Assembly: GCA_029260695.1 (NCBI GenBank)
Contig: JAJDCT010000299.1
Location: 1 to 8,684, forward strand
Length of the DNA: 8,684 bases
Source of the DNA: Phycisphaeraceae bacterium
GTDB taxonomy: Bacteria; Planctomycetota; Phycisphaerae; Phycisphaerales; Phycisphaeraceae
Direction: 5' to 3'
The notes below the pieces were generated by a model, which was not told the DNA's origin, searched no databases, and saw only the letters and a list, made by a program, of their open reading frames with translations. The position numbers and the translations under genes were made by a program. How positions within the stretch are numbered: the first letter of the stretch is position 1; every line of letters begins with the position of its first letter. Positions 1 to 6,028 of this stretch are shown in pieces.

Positions 1-428
1 ATTCGATCAGCCTGCGGAGTTTTGCGGAGAAGGACCCGCGGATCGAGTACAAGCGCGAGGGTTCGCGTCAGTTCGGTGAGATGCAGAAGGCGGTGCGTGA
101 CCGGGTCACGGAATTGATTTTCCGAGCGAGGTTGACGGCGAACGTGCAGGCGCGTGACGTGTATCAGGGTCAGGAGGCCAAGCACGACGAGGCGCGTCCA
201 GCGGTTGGTGCGGGCGGCCCCGCTCCCGGGAAGTCTGCGCAGGCGGGGGGGCAGGCGGGGTCTGAGGGTACAGCGCAGCAGCAGGCCGACCGGGCCGCAG
301 CGGACCGGGCCGGTGCGCGTGACGGCAGCGAACAGATGACACGGCGCCAACGCCGAGCCGCGCAGGCGCGTGATCGCAAGTCGGATACGGGCGGCAAAAC
401 CAAGCAGCGGAAACGCAAGAGCCGGTAG
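1..428 (+). CDS. secA: Protein translocase subunit SecA, C-terminal fragment (5' end outside window)
   Basis: This is the end of SecA, the ATPase motor that drives unfolded preproteins through the SecYEG channel at the inner membrane. The frame is already open at the window edge (first full codon at base 3) and begins with SLRSFAEKDPRIEYKREG, followed by EMQKAVRDRVTELIFRARLT, the conserved end of the helical scaffold/wing region of SecA. About 75 residues of linker and tail follow: an Ala/Gly/Gln-rich stretch and then a basic end (MTRRQRRAAQARD to KQRKRKSR). No CxCx8C(H/C) zinc-binding motif, which many SecA proteins carry at the C-terminus, is present; the tail is simply Lys/Arg-rich. The stop codon is TAG, which matters for judging the amber codon in the GH57 gene further on. 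Nothing in the sequence shows regulation. Confidence 0.93.
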   Translation, partial: SISLRSFAEKDPRIEYKREGSRQFGEMQKAVRDRVTELIFRARLTANVQARDVYQGQEAKHDEARPAVGAGGPAPGKSAQAGGQAGSEGTAQQQADRAAADRAGARDGSEQMTRRQRRAAQARDRKSDTGGKTKQRKRKSR

Positions 429-664
429 AAGCGGGCTATTAGCGATCAGAGCAGATTCACCTTGTCCGTAGCACTGCGATAGCGGTTCAGGGGGTCGTTT
501 TAGGCGGAGAGAACGCCGCGTGGCCGCGGCGGCTAAACCTCACTGGCTACGGTTAAAGTTAAACCGCTCTAGCCTCTAGCCAGCGGTTGGAGTGAATACG
601 GGTTGAGTTGTTTAAGGTGGTCCCGAAGGGCGTTGAATCTATCAACTATAGGTTTATTTTTACC
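429..664. other. Non-coding gap after secA with weak hairpins
   Basis: No convincing longer gene is visible here. Two inverted repeats can be seen. The first is a 6-bp GC-only stem with a TGGC loop (515-520 with 525-530). The second is AACCGCT at 562-568 with AGCGGTT at 582-588, whose 13-nt loop contains the direct repeat CTCTAGC. Neither is followed by a T-run on either strand, so I do not call them intrinsic terminators. The motif AGCGGTT recurs at about 479, 582 and 702. The frame of the downstream 29-residue peptide is open back to base 596, with possible TTG (608) and GTG (617) starts. Confidence 0.5.
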
Positions 665-754
665 ATGAAGCTCCCACGGAAGTTGCGAAGATTTATTCCT
701 GTAGCGGTTGGGCTGGTGCTTGGCTGGCTTGCGGCGGGGTGGTATCCGGGCTGA
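665..754 (+). CDS. Possible 29-residue single-pass membrane peptide
   Basis: A short ATG frame ends in TGA at 752-754. The peptide starts with the basic segment MKLPRKLRRF and continues as a hydrophobic stretch, IPVAVGLVLGWLAAGW, ending YPG. A cluster of five positive charges followed by about 16 uncharged, mostly hydrophobic residues is what a small N-in membrane peptide looks like. It ends 5 bp before the 3' end of the convergent dockerin/PEP-CTERM gene. There is no clear Shine-Dalgarno sequence; the bases before the ATG are T-rich (GGTTTATTTTTACC), and the open frame continues upstream to 596, so a TTG (608) or GTG (617) start giving about 45-48 residues is also possible. I do not recognise a family. 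It could be chance or a gene remnant. Confidence 0.33.
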   Translation: MKLPRKLRRFIPVAVGLVLGWLAAGWYPG

Positions 755-759
755 GTGGA

Positions 760-1713
760 TCAGTGCCGAACCCGCGATCCTCTGCGAGTCAAAGCCAGGC
801 CGGTGGCGATCAGGACGCAGGCGGAGGTCGGCTCGGGGATGGGTACCGGTGCCGAGGGTGGGCGCACGTCTGTATTCCAACTGGACAGGACCCTGTTGAG
901 GTCTTCGATCCCGATGAAACCGTCTGAGTTGAGGTCGCCGATCAGTGGGGTATCGGCGGGGGTTGTTTCGTTCCAGTTTGAGAGGACGGCGTTGAGGTCT
1001 TCCATGCCGACGAAGCCGTCGAGGTTGGCATCGCCGAGCAGTTGGATGTGCAGGCTGGCGGTGCCTTCGGTGCTGCCGGCACTGAGCTGGTGGAGAAACG
1101 AACGTGCAAAGACTTTGATTGAGTAGGTGTCCGCGGGCAGCCATCCTTCATCGACATAGGTGTCCCAGCCATCGGGCAAAGGGTTGTCATAATGAAAGAT
1201 CGGGGGGAACGATCCGCCAAAGAGACCCGTGCCCGGATCATAATTAGCGTTAGCCCCTTGGCCATTGAAAGCTACTACATACTCTAAGACTATACCGATC
1301 GCATCGGCCTGGAACCGATAGCGGATGGGTGCATTGACCGTGACGTCGAATTCAATCGACGCCCGCCCACCGCCGCCGTTATCCCCGTCGAGCGATTCCA
1401 CGAACGAGTACATATCGAATAGGGCCTCACCCGGCGCATCCGACGCGTAGGTGTAATTGATCTCGCTGATCCCACCGGTGGAGTAGAACCCGGGGCCGTC
1501 GATTGATGCACTTACGTTATCGAAGCCGATCGGTATGACTTCAATCTGGCTGGTTGTTGGTTCGAGTGTACCCGGATGGGTACCGAAAAAAGGGTCTAGC
1601 TGAATATTGATGGCTCCGGAGACATCACTGACGAGCTGGGCATGTGTGTGTTGAGGTGCCGTGGCCAATAGGGTGATGGCTAAGGTGGCAACGGTAAGGT
1701 GGGATCGACACAT
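760..1713 (-). CDS. Secreted protein with paired dockerin-like motifs and PEP-CTERM sorting signal
   Basis: A 317-residue exported protein. Residues 1-25 form a signal peptide (basic MCRSH, hydrophobic VATLAITLLATA, likely cleavage after THA). Residues 26-220 are an Asp/Gly/Asn-rich, probably beta-rich region of unknown function. Two dockerin-type calcium-binding repeats follow, starting GDANLDGFVGMEDLN (227) and GDLNSDGFIGIEDLN (259), each ending in VLSxWN and 32 residues apart. The tail has the PEP-CTERM pattern: PEP motif IPEPTS at about 292-297, a short hydrophobic segment (ACVLIATGLAL), then the basic end TRRGSRVRH. In known systems an exosortase recognises this tail and handles the protein at the envelope; no exosortase is in the window. 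The start is supported by AAGGGGG six bases upstream (1720-1726) and a candidate promoter at 1765-1793. It lies 127 bp downstream of hemW, probably with its own promoter. What the N-terminal region binds is unknown. Confidence 0.85.
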   Translation of the reverse strand: MCRSHLTVATLAITLLATAPQHTHAQLVSDVSGAINIQLDPFFGTHPGTLEPTTSQIEVIPIGFDNVSASIDGPGFYSTGGISEINYTYASDAPGEALFDMYSFVESLDGDNGGGGRASIEFDVTVNAPIRYRFQADAIGIVLEYVVAFNGQGANANYDPGTGLFGGSFPPIFHYDNPLPDGWDTYVDEGWLPADTYSIKVFARSFLHQLSAGSTEGTASLHIQLLGDANLDGFVGMEDLNAVLSNWNETTPADTPLIGDLNSDGFIGIEDLNRVLSSWNTDVRPPSAPVPIPEPTSACVLIATGLALTRRGSRVRH

Positions 1714-1764
1714 CGGCGGCCCCCTTTTGAGAAATGTGCGATGCCTGTCCCTGGAATCACTTGG

Positions 1765-1793
1765 ATTTTACCGCTCCGCTGGTTCTCAAGCAA
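1765..1793 (-). promoter_or_regulatory. Candidate sigma-70-type promoter for the PEP-CTERM gene
   Basis: Read on the minus strand there is TTGCTT (1793-1788), exactly 17 bases, then TAAAAT (1770-1765). This gives four of six and five of six matches to TTGACA and TATAAT at ideal spacing. The predicted start of transcription is near 1758, giving a leader of about 45 bases with a ribosome binding site AAGGGGG before the ATG. It would make the PEP-CTERM gene independent of hemW upstream. Inferred from sequence only. Confidence 0.45.
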
Positions 1794-1840
1794 GGATTTG
1801 TTGAGGACTGAGTAGATAAAGGGCCAATTTTAGGCGGGCA

Positions 1841-3199
1841 TCAAAGCAGCTTGGCGATCACGCTGTCGGCGAGGAAGAGGCCATTGCGGGTGAGTCGCAG
1901 GTGGGTGTCGGTGCGTTCGAGGAGGTTGAGTTGGATCATCTCGTCGATGGTGTTGTTGCGCGGGTCGTTGGGGGGGATGTTTTGTTTGACCCAGCCGAGT
2001 TGGAGGCCTTCGCGGAGGCGTAGGCCGAGCATGATCTGTTCGCCGATGCGTTGTCGTGGAGGGAGCTGCTCGTGGTCTGTGGTGGGCGGGGTAGGGGAGC
2101 CGGCGAGGTATCGGCCCAGGTGGGGTTCAATTTTCCAACGGGTGCCTGCGATGTGGCTGGCGGCGGCGGGGCCCAGGCCCAGCCAGTTCTGGTTGGTCCA
2201 GTAGGCCATGTTGTGTTGGCAGAGGTTGGGTCGGGTATCGGGTGTCGGGTATCGGGTATCGGTGGAGGAAGCGTGCGGCGGGGAGAGGTCTGAGGGCTGA
2301 TTGCTGAGTGCTGATTGTTGCGAATTACCCGTCCCTTCGTTGCGCTTAGGGACGGCGTTGTGTGCTGCCGATACGCGATCTCCGACACCCGATACCCGCT
2401 TTGCCCAATTACTGACTTCGTAGTGCTCGAAGCCTTCGTCTTCGAGGCGATGCAGGACGTGGTTGTACATCTGCTTTTCGAGGTCTTCGCCAACGGGGCT
2501 GATCCGTCCCATCTTCATCTTCTGAGTCAGCGGGGTGTTGGGTTCGAAGATGAGGCTGTAGCAGGAGAGGTGTGTTGGTTTAAGCGCGAGTGCTGCGTCG
2601 AGGTCTTTGTCCAGCAGGTCGATCGTTTGGCCCGGGATGGCGAAGATCAGATCGAGGTTGAAGTTGGTGATGCCGGCATCGCGCACCATGGCGACGGCCT
2701 TGGGGACGGTGTCGGGGTCGTGCCAGCGTTCGAGTGTCTTGAGCTGGTCGAGGTTGAATGATTGGGCACCGAGCGACACGCGGTTGACGCCCCCGGCAGA
2801 TAAGACAGCCATCAGTTCGGGTGTGACGGTTTCGGGGTTGGCTTCGACGGTGAACTCGGTGGTGCTATCCAGGACCCCGGCGCTGCGCATGGCGTTGAGG
2901 AGCCTGGCCCAGAGGTCCGGGCGGAGGAGTGTGGGGGTGCCTCCGCCGACGAATATCGTCGTGGGTTTGAGGCGGTAGGACTTGGCCTGGTGGTTGATTT
3001 CGGCGGTAAGGGCGTCGGTGAATTGTTCCTGGCGGTCGGGCTTGCCTTTGGGCTCGACGAGGCTGTAGAAGTCGCAGTAATGGCATTTGTGGAAGCAGAA
3101 GGGGACATGCAGGTAGAGCCCATGGACCTGGGGTGGGTCTGTCGGGTCGGCCTGAGGTGGGGCTTGAATCGCGTGGGTAGGGGGGTTACACTCTTGCAA
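1841..3199 (-). CDS. hemW: Radical SAM protein HemW (heme chaperone / coproporphyrinogen oxidase-like), with in-frame insertion
   Basis: A 452-residue radical-SAM protein of the HemN/HemW family. LYLHVPFC-FHKCHYCDF carries the 4Fe-4S motif CxxxCxxC (C35, C39, C42); it continues with D43-F44 rather than the extra Cys of true HemN coproporphyrinogen dehydrogenase, which favours HemW, a heme-binding chaperone. GGGTPT (85-90), EANPE (119-123), GAQSF (144-148) and DLIFAIPGQT (183-192) fit the core; the C-terminal HemW domain follows from CQHNMAYW. Family members are usually about 370-400 residues. The excess is mainly a 58-residue low-complexity stretch (268-325) between SNWAK and LCQHN, encoded by an inverted-repeat element, where relatives have only a few residues. 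The start is TTG (3199): the frame is closed by TAA twelve bases upstream and no ATG or GTG precedes the core, though I see no ribosome binding site. It diverges from the FHA gene with only 40 bp between. Confidence 0.9.
   Translation of the reverse strand: MQECNPPTHAIQAPPQADPTDPPQVHGLYLHVPFCFHKCHYCDFYSLVEPKGKPDRQEQFTDALTAEINHQAKSYRLKPTTIFVGGGTPTLLRPDLWARLLNAMRSAGVLDSTTEFTVEANPETVTPELMAVLSAGGVNRVSLGAQSFNLDQLKTLERWHDPDTVPKAVAMVRDAGITNFNLDLIFAIPGQTIDLLDKDLDAALALKPTHLSCYSLIFEPNTPLTQKMKMGRISPVGEDLEKQMYNHVLHRLEDEGFEHYEVSNWAKRVSGVGDRVSAAHNAVPKRNEGTGNSQQSALSNQPSDLSPPHASSTDTRYPTPDTRPNLCQHNMAYWTNQNWLGLGPAAASHIAGTRWKIEPHLGRYLAGSPTPPTTDHEQLPPRQRIGEQIMLGLRLREGLQLGWVKQNIPPNDPRNNTIDEMIQLNLLERTDTHLRLTRNGLFLADSVIAKLL
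2232..2398. repeat. 167-bp inverted-repeat element made of heptamer repeats, inserted in frame in hemW
   Basis: The left arm (2232-2262) and right arm (2368-2398) are inverted copies of each other over 31 bp with 3 mismatches; the outer 17 bp, CGGGTATCGGGTGTCGG, match perfectly. The left arm is a tandem array of the heptamer CGGGTAT (copies CGGGTAT, CGGGTGT, CGGGTAT, CGGGTAT, plus CGG). Inside is a second heptamer array, GCTGATT-GCTGAGT-GCTGATT at 2296-2316, and an 8-bp hairpin, CCGTCCCT (2329-2336) with AGGGACGG (2348-2355). There is no clear target duplication and no transposase. The insertion keeps the hemW frame open through 58 codons. It resembles the short tandemly repeated heptamer elements known from some bacteria, or a non-autonomous MITE-like element; which of these is unknown. 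Confidence 0.8.
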
Positions 3200-3239
3200 C
3201 GGCTTGATTTACAGTTTTCCGGGCTAGTGGGGTTTATGG

Positions 3240-3758
3240 ATGGAAGTTACGTTGGTCATGTTCAAGGCCGACAACACCAGGCGGGAATTTCCCATCAAGC
3301 CTGAGGGGTTTGTCATAGGCCGAAAGAATACCTGCGACCTGCGGATCCCGCTGTCCAGTGTGTCGCGTCAGCACTGCGAGCTGAAGGTCGAGGACGGCCA
3401 GGTGAAGCTGCGTGACGTGGGCTCGAGCAACGGGACGTTCCACAATAGTATCCGGGTGCAGGAGGCGGTGCTTTCTGCGGGTGACGAGGTGGTGGTGGGG
3501 CCGGTCGTGTTTACGGTCGTGGTGGATGGTATGCCCAAGGTGATCGAGCCGGTGCGATCTCTGGTCGAGTCGGCCGAGGGGCTGAGCGATTCGGGGATCC
3601 TCCCCAGCGATCTGCTTGCAGAGATGGGCGGGGCCGGGTCCGACAGCCAGGGCGACACGATCTCGAATCACACCGATCCGGCGGACGAGGAAGACCCGCT
3701 CGCCGCGCTCGAACGGCTTACCGAACTGGAAATCCCAGACACAGATAGCCCCGCCTGA
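3240..3758 (+). CDS. FHA-domain protein (phosphothreonine-binding)
   Basis: A 172-residue cytoplasmic protein. Residues 1-97 form one forkhead-associated domain, a beta-sandwich that binds phosphothreonine peptides. The conserved residues are all visible: G27-R28 in FVIGRKNTCDLRIP, S42-x-x-H45 in SSVSRQHCEL, and S62-S63-N64-G65-T66 in RDVGSSNGTF. The rest (98-172) is an acidic, probably disordered tail rich in Asp, Glu and Ser, with a short possible helix (LAALERLTEL). There is no membrane segment and no second catalytic domain, so it probably acts as an adaptor for a Ser/Thr kinase encoded elsewhere; no kinase is in the window. The chosen ATG has GTGGGG six bases upstream (3228-3233). An ATG four bases upstream is out of frame. 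The gene diverges from hemW, sharing a 40-bp upstream region. Confidence 0.9.
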   Translation: MEVTLVMFKADNTRREFPIKPEGFVIGRKNTCDLRIPLSSVSRQHCELKVEDGQVKLRDVGSSNGTFHNSIRVQEAVLSAGDEVVVGPVVFTVVVDGMPKVIEPVRSLVESAEGLSDSGILPSDLLAEMGGAGSDSQGDTISNHTDPADEEDPLAALERLTELEIPDTDSPA

Positions 3759-3946
3759 TACGCCGAACCCATTCGGTACACCGGCACCGCAAAAGCTTAA
3801 CGACGATAGATGATGATGGGGTAGGCTCGGAGCCTTCGGATGTCACATGCAAGGCGTGTGTCGCCGTGTGTGCCCTGGGAATTGCGTCTCGCCGAATGTT
3901 CCTCAGGGGACATTCCCTCGCCGCGATCATTCGGCGGACGGGCCTA
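3759..3946. other. Structured non-coding region between FHA and zinc-ribbon genes
   Basis: The two flanking genes converge on this 188-bp stretch. Visible structures: a hairpin directly after the FHA stop (CCGAA 3763-3767, loop CCCA, TTCGG 3772-3776); the odd palindrome AGGCTC-G-AGCCT around 3823-3835; GGCG-TGTGT-CGCC at 3853-3865; a 9-bp stem with TCAG loop (3894-3902 with 3907-3915, one G-T pair); and an outer 9-bp inverted repeat CGCCGAATG (3890-3898) / CATTCGGCG (3928-3936). ATCATTCGGC is repeated directly at 3926 and 3946, the second copy covering the zinc-ribbon stop codon. No T-tract follows any stem. I see no gene here. Confidence 0.5.
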
Positions 3947-4123
3947 TCATTCGGCAGATTCGTCGGGCGGAGGCGTGGTGGGGACCGTTTCCTTGCTTGG
4001 GATCTGCACCCGCATCCCGCAGCCACGGCAACGCACTTTCTTACCACGCGCAGTATCCGGCACCGAAAGGATCTTACGGCACTTTAGGTTTGGGCAGATC
4101 AGGCGTACCACGTTAGATGACAT
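3947..4123 (-). CDS. Small zinc-ribbon protein (58 residues)
   Basis: A small protein with one likely zinc site: C10-PNLK-C15 near the N-terminus and C32-RG-C35 after a basic ARGKKVR loop. This resembles the short zinc-ribbon modules (CPxCxxxLxVPDxxRGKKVRCxxC) common in planctomycete proteins. After residue 40 comes a Ser/Thr/Pro/Glu-rich tail (ETVPTTPPPDESAE) that is probably disordered. There is no membrane segment and no attached enzymatic domain. The frame runs further upstream to 4243, but the start at 4123 is chosen because GGAGG (4130-4134) lies six bases before this ATG and the zinc-ribbon similarity begins there. A 5-bp hairpin (TGGGA-TAG-TCCCA, 4139-4151) lies just upstream in the leader. 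The next gene upstream on the same strand ends at 4301, 177 bp away. The function is unknown; nucleic-acid or protein binding is a guess. Confidence 0.75.
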   Translation of the reverse strand: MSSNVVRLICPNLKCRKILSVPDTARGKKVRCRGCGMRVQIPSKETVPTTPPPDESAE

Positions 4124-4129
4124 CCTTGG

Positions 4130-4134
4130 CCTCC
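4130..4134 (-). promoter_or_regulatory. Ribosome binding site that fixes the zinc-ribbon start
   Basis: GGAGG on the minus strand, separated from the ATG at 4123 by six bases (CCAAGG). No comparable site precedes the farther in-frame ATG at 4243, so this site argues for the shorter 58-residue protein. Confidence 0.7.
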
Positions 4135-4300
4135 ACTTTGGGATAGTCCCACATCCTCTAACGGTTATCGTGTAAACAGGTGGCGGACTTAACTTCGACT
4201 CGCCAGGAGATGTCCGATAACCCCACGGATTGCGGGTAGCCATTCACGGTCGCCCGGTCCTGGCTCCGCAAACCCGACCCCTAATCCACAGCCCTACCCG

Positions 4301-5128
4301 TTACCTCACCCGCACGACCCGGTGTTCACGGGTGACAGGCACCACGCCCAATAGCTTGATGTCTCGGCGGGTCTGCCACGCCACCGAGCCCTCGCCGGGC
4401 ACATAGGCCGCGAGGATGTGGATATCGACTTGCACTAATGGCAGGTCTAACCGCCGAACGGTCTGCACCATGGCGGCCCTGACCTCCCTGCCGGGCAACG
4501 CTATTTGTTTGCTGCCCAGCAGGCGATACGTTGCGGTGCAGGTGCCCCGTGATTGCAGCGCCCCGCTGTTGTGGTCGTACACACGCACTTGGCCGACATA
4601 TTCGACCGGGCTGTCGATGGTTAAGGAGGCGGGCAGCAGCGGCAACGGCGGGTCGTATTCCACACGCCGAGACTCCGCGGACTCGACCTCGCGCAGGATC
4701 GACACTCCGCCGGTCGGCTCGCGCATCACGTCCACCACCCAGAACCCCGCGACACTCATCCGCCAGACCTCCGCCCCCGCCCCCGGGTATATATCAGTCG
4801 CCGGAGGATTCTCTTTCCACGGCCGTTCGCCCGGTCCCACCGGCTGGGTCGAGCGGCCCACCTCGTGCTCTAGGCCCTCGTTATCCGTCACCCGCACCAC
4901 CCCGGATTCTCTGTTGGGGATCGGCAGCGGCATCAACACCTCCGCACGCGCCGCATCTGCCGAATCATACGGCGGGGCAAGCGAGGTGTGGGTCGGTGCG
5001 GTGTTGCAGCCGGCGAGCAGCGCTACGACAGCGGCGAGCAGGATGGGGAGGGTTCGTGATGGCATGGCGGCGTTGGTGTTGGAGGTTAGGGATTGGGGTT
5101 TCGGGACGTGTGGTGGTTTATCGTTCAT
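4301..5128 (-). CDS. Predicted lipoprotein of unknown function
   Basis: Up to 275 residues. The segment MPSRTLPILLAAVVALLAGC is a textbook type-II signal peptide, with lipobox LAGC placing the lipidated Cys at residue 41 (or 20 if the inner ATG is used). The mature part is about 235 residues, with an Ala/Asp-rich linker, then a probably beta-rich domain with WRMSVAGFWVVDVMRE, EVESAESRRVEYDPPLPLLP and a C-terminal part containing GTCTATYRLLGSKQIALPG. I recognise no family. Two starts are possible. ATG 5128 directly abuts AAGGAGG (5129-5135), which is too close for normal pairing; ATG 5065 gives a cleaner signal peptide but has no ribosome binding site. I list the longer form. It lies 59 bp behind the hemolysin III gene on the same strand and may share its transcript. 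The frame's further extension to 5884 only overlaps that gene and is not coding. Confidence 0.68.
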   Translation of the reverse strand: MNDKPPHVPKPQSLTSNTNAAMPSRTLPILLAAVVALLAGCNTAPTHTSLAPPYDSADAARAEVLMPLPIPNRESGVVRVTDNEGLEHEVGRSTQPVGPGERPWKENPPATDIYPGAGAEVWRMSVAGFWVVDVMREPTGGVSILREVESAESRRVEYDPPLPLLPASLTIDSPVEYVGQVRVYDHNSGALQSRGTCTATYRLLGSKQIALPGREVRAAMVQTVRRLDLPLVQVDIHILAAYVPGEGSVAWQTRRDIKLLGVVPVTREHRVVRVR

Positions 5129-5187
5129 CCTCCTTGATCCCCGCCTGATTCCTCGATCTTCGCGCCTTCGTGCCATCCGGGGGCCGT

Positions 5188-5817
5188 TCACAGGATATAC
5201 AAGAGCACGGCCAGGAAATGGCAGATGCTGCCGGCCAGGACGAACAGGTGCCAGACGCCGTGGAAGTGTCGGATGCGGGTGTCCATCGCGTAGAAGATCA
5301 CGCCCAGGGTGTACGCCAACCCCCCGGCGATCAGCAAGCCAAAACCCCCGGGCGGCAATTCCTGGCTCATCGGCTTGAGCGCGATCACGATCAGCCAACC
5401 CATCAAAAGATAAATCAAAACCGGCAAGATCCGTGCGCCTTTTCTTTGAACCGTGTCCCACACGATCCCAAAGACCGCCAACGCCCACACCACCCCGAAG
5501 ATCGACCACGCCCACGCCGTATGGTTCTCGCGCAGCGTCACCAGCGTGATCGGCGTGTACGTCCCGGCGATCAATAGGTAGATCATGCAGTGGTCGAGCT
5601 TGCGGAAGATGTCCTTGGCCTTGCCCTTGAAGCTGTGGTACAGGGCCGAGCAGGTGTACAGCAGCACCAGCGTCGTGCCGTACACGCCGAAGCTGACGAT
5701 CTTCCACGGGTCCGCCTTCAAGGACGCCAGCACCACCAGCACCGCCAACCCCGCTAACGCCAGGGCGGCGCCGACGACGTGGCTGATGCTGTTGAACTTC
5801 TCGCCTTTGTACAACAT
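5188..5817 (-). CDS. Hemolysin III / PAQR-type integral membrane protein
   Basis: A 209-residue polytopic protein with about seven hydrophobic segments, of the hemolysin III (YqfA/PAQR, CREST superfamily) family. The conserved metal-site residues are visible: SALYH (H61), D75-H76 in KLDHCMIYLLIAGTYTP, and H186-GVW-H190 in FHGVWHLFVLAGSICH. Proteins of this fold resemble adiponectin-receptor hydrolases and are predicted zinc-dependent hydrolases; the bacterial role is poorly known, and the name hemolysin is historical. The length fits the family (about 200-220). The ATG at 5817 is chosen because AAGGAG (5822-5827) lies four bases upstream and the family similarity starts there. The open frame to 6111 adds a low-complexity, non-conserved extension. 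A lipoprotein gene follows 59 bp downstream. A 7-bp inverted repeat lies at 5847-5861 in its leader. Confidence 0.9.
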   Translation of the reverse strand: MLYKGEKFNSISHVVGAALALAGLAVLVVLASLKADPWKIVSFGVYGTTLVLLYTCSALYHSFKGKAKDIFRKLDHCMIYLLIAGTYTPITLVTLRENHTAWAWSIFGVVWALAVFGIVWDTVQRKGARILPVLIYLLMGWLIVIALKPMSQELPPGGFGLLIAGGLAYTLGVIFYAMDTRIRHFHGVWHLFVLAGSICHFLAVLLYIL

Positions 5818-6028
5818 GAGGCTCCTTGGTTGAAGCCCAATAGGATACCCGACCGTCGGGTGGTGAGCATCTGTAACGCTCCATCGTCTTTGCCCTCCGG
5901 ATAACCGGCTTGTGATTTTGGTGTGTTGTTGTGGCTGGACCAAGCGGGTGTGGGCTACGAGAAAAGCAGGGGGCGGGGGGCTAGTTGGGATCGACTCGCG
6001 ATCCTTAAACTTTCCTATGCCTGTCACG
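5818..6028. other. Intergenic region with two inverted repeats
   Basis: 211 bp between the uracil-DNA-glycosylase-like gene and the hemolysin III gene, both on the minus strand. ACCCGAC-C-GTCGGGT (5847-5861) is a near-perfect palindrome about 30 bp before the hemolysin III start and could be a protein-binding site. GGATCG-ACTCG-CGATCC (5988-6004) is a 6-bp hairpin 25 bp after the upstream stop codon; it lacks a T-tract on the minus strand, so it is at most a transcript-end stabiliser. No coding sequence is supported. Confidence 0.4.

Noticed and set aside
515..530. Intrinsic terminator for secA
   Set aside because: The GC-rich hairpin lacks a following T-run on either strand.
569..1144. 191-residue minus-strand ORF
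   Set aside because: It is a shifted frame within the dockerin/PEP-CTERM gene, Arg/Pro/His-rich, with no recognisable motif.
2232..2398. CRISPR array
   Set aside because: The repeats are contiguous 7-bp units without spacers, and no cas gene is nearby.
4124..4243. Longer zinc-ribbon protein starting at 4243
   Set aside because: The extra 40 residues are unlike the family and the ribosome binding site GGAGG favours the ATG at 4123.
4416..5378. 320-residue plus-strand ORF
   Set aside because: It is antisense to the lipoprotein and hemolysin III genes; its Arg/Ser/Thr-rich composition is typical of a shadow frame in GC-rich DNA.
5129..5884. N-terminal extension of the lipoprotein frame to a 527-residue ORF
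   Set aside because: It lies opposite codon phases of the hemolysin III gene on the same strand, is Arg/Gly/Pro-rich shadow translation, and the real protein has its own signal peptide.
5988..6004. T-arm of a tRNA
   Set aside because: The 5-bp stem with 7-nt loop has no TTC in the loop on either strand, and no acceptor or anticodon stem can be drawn around it.
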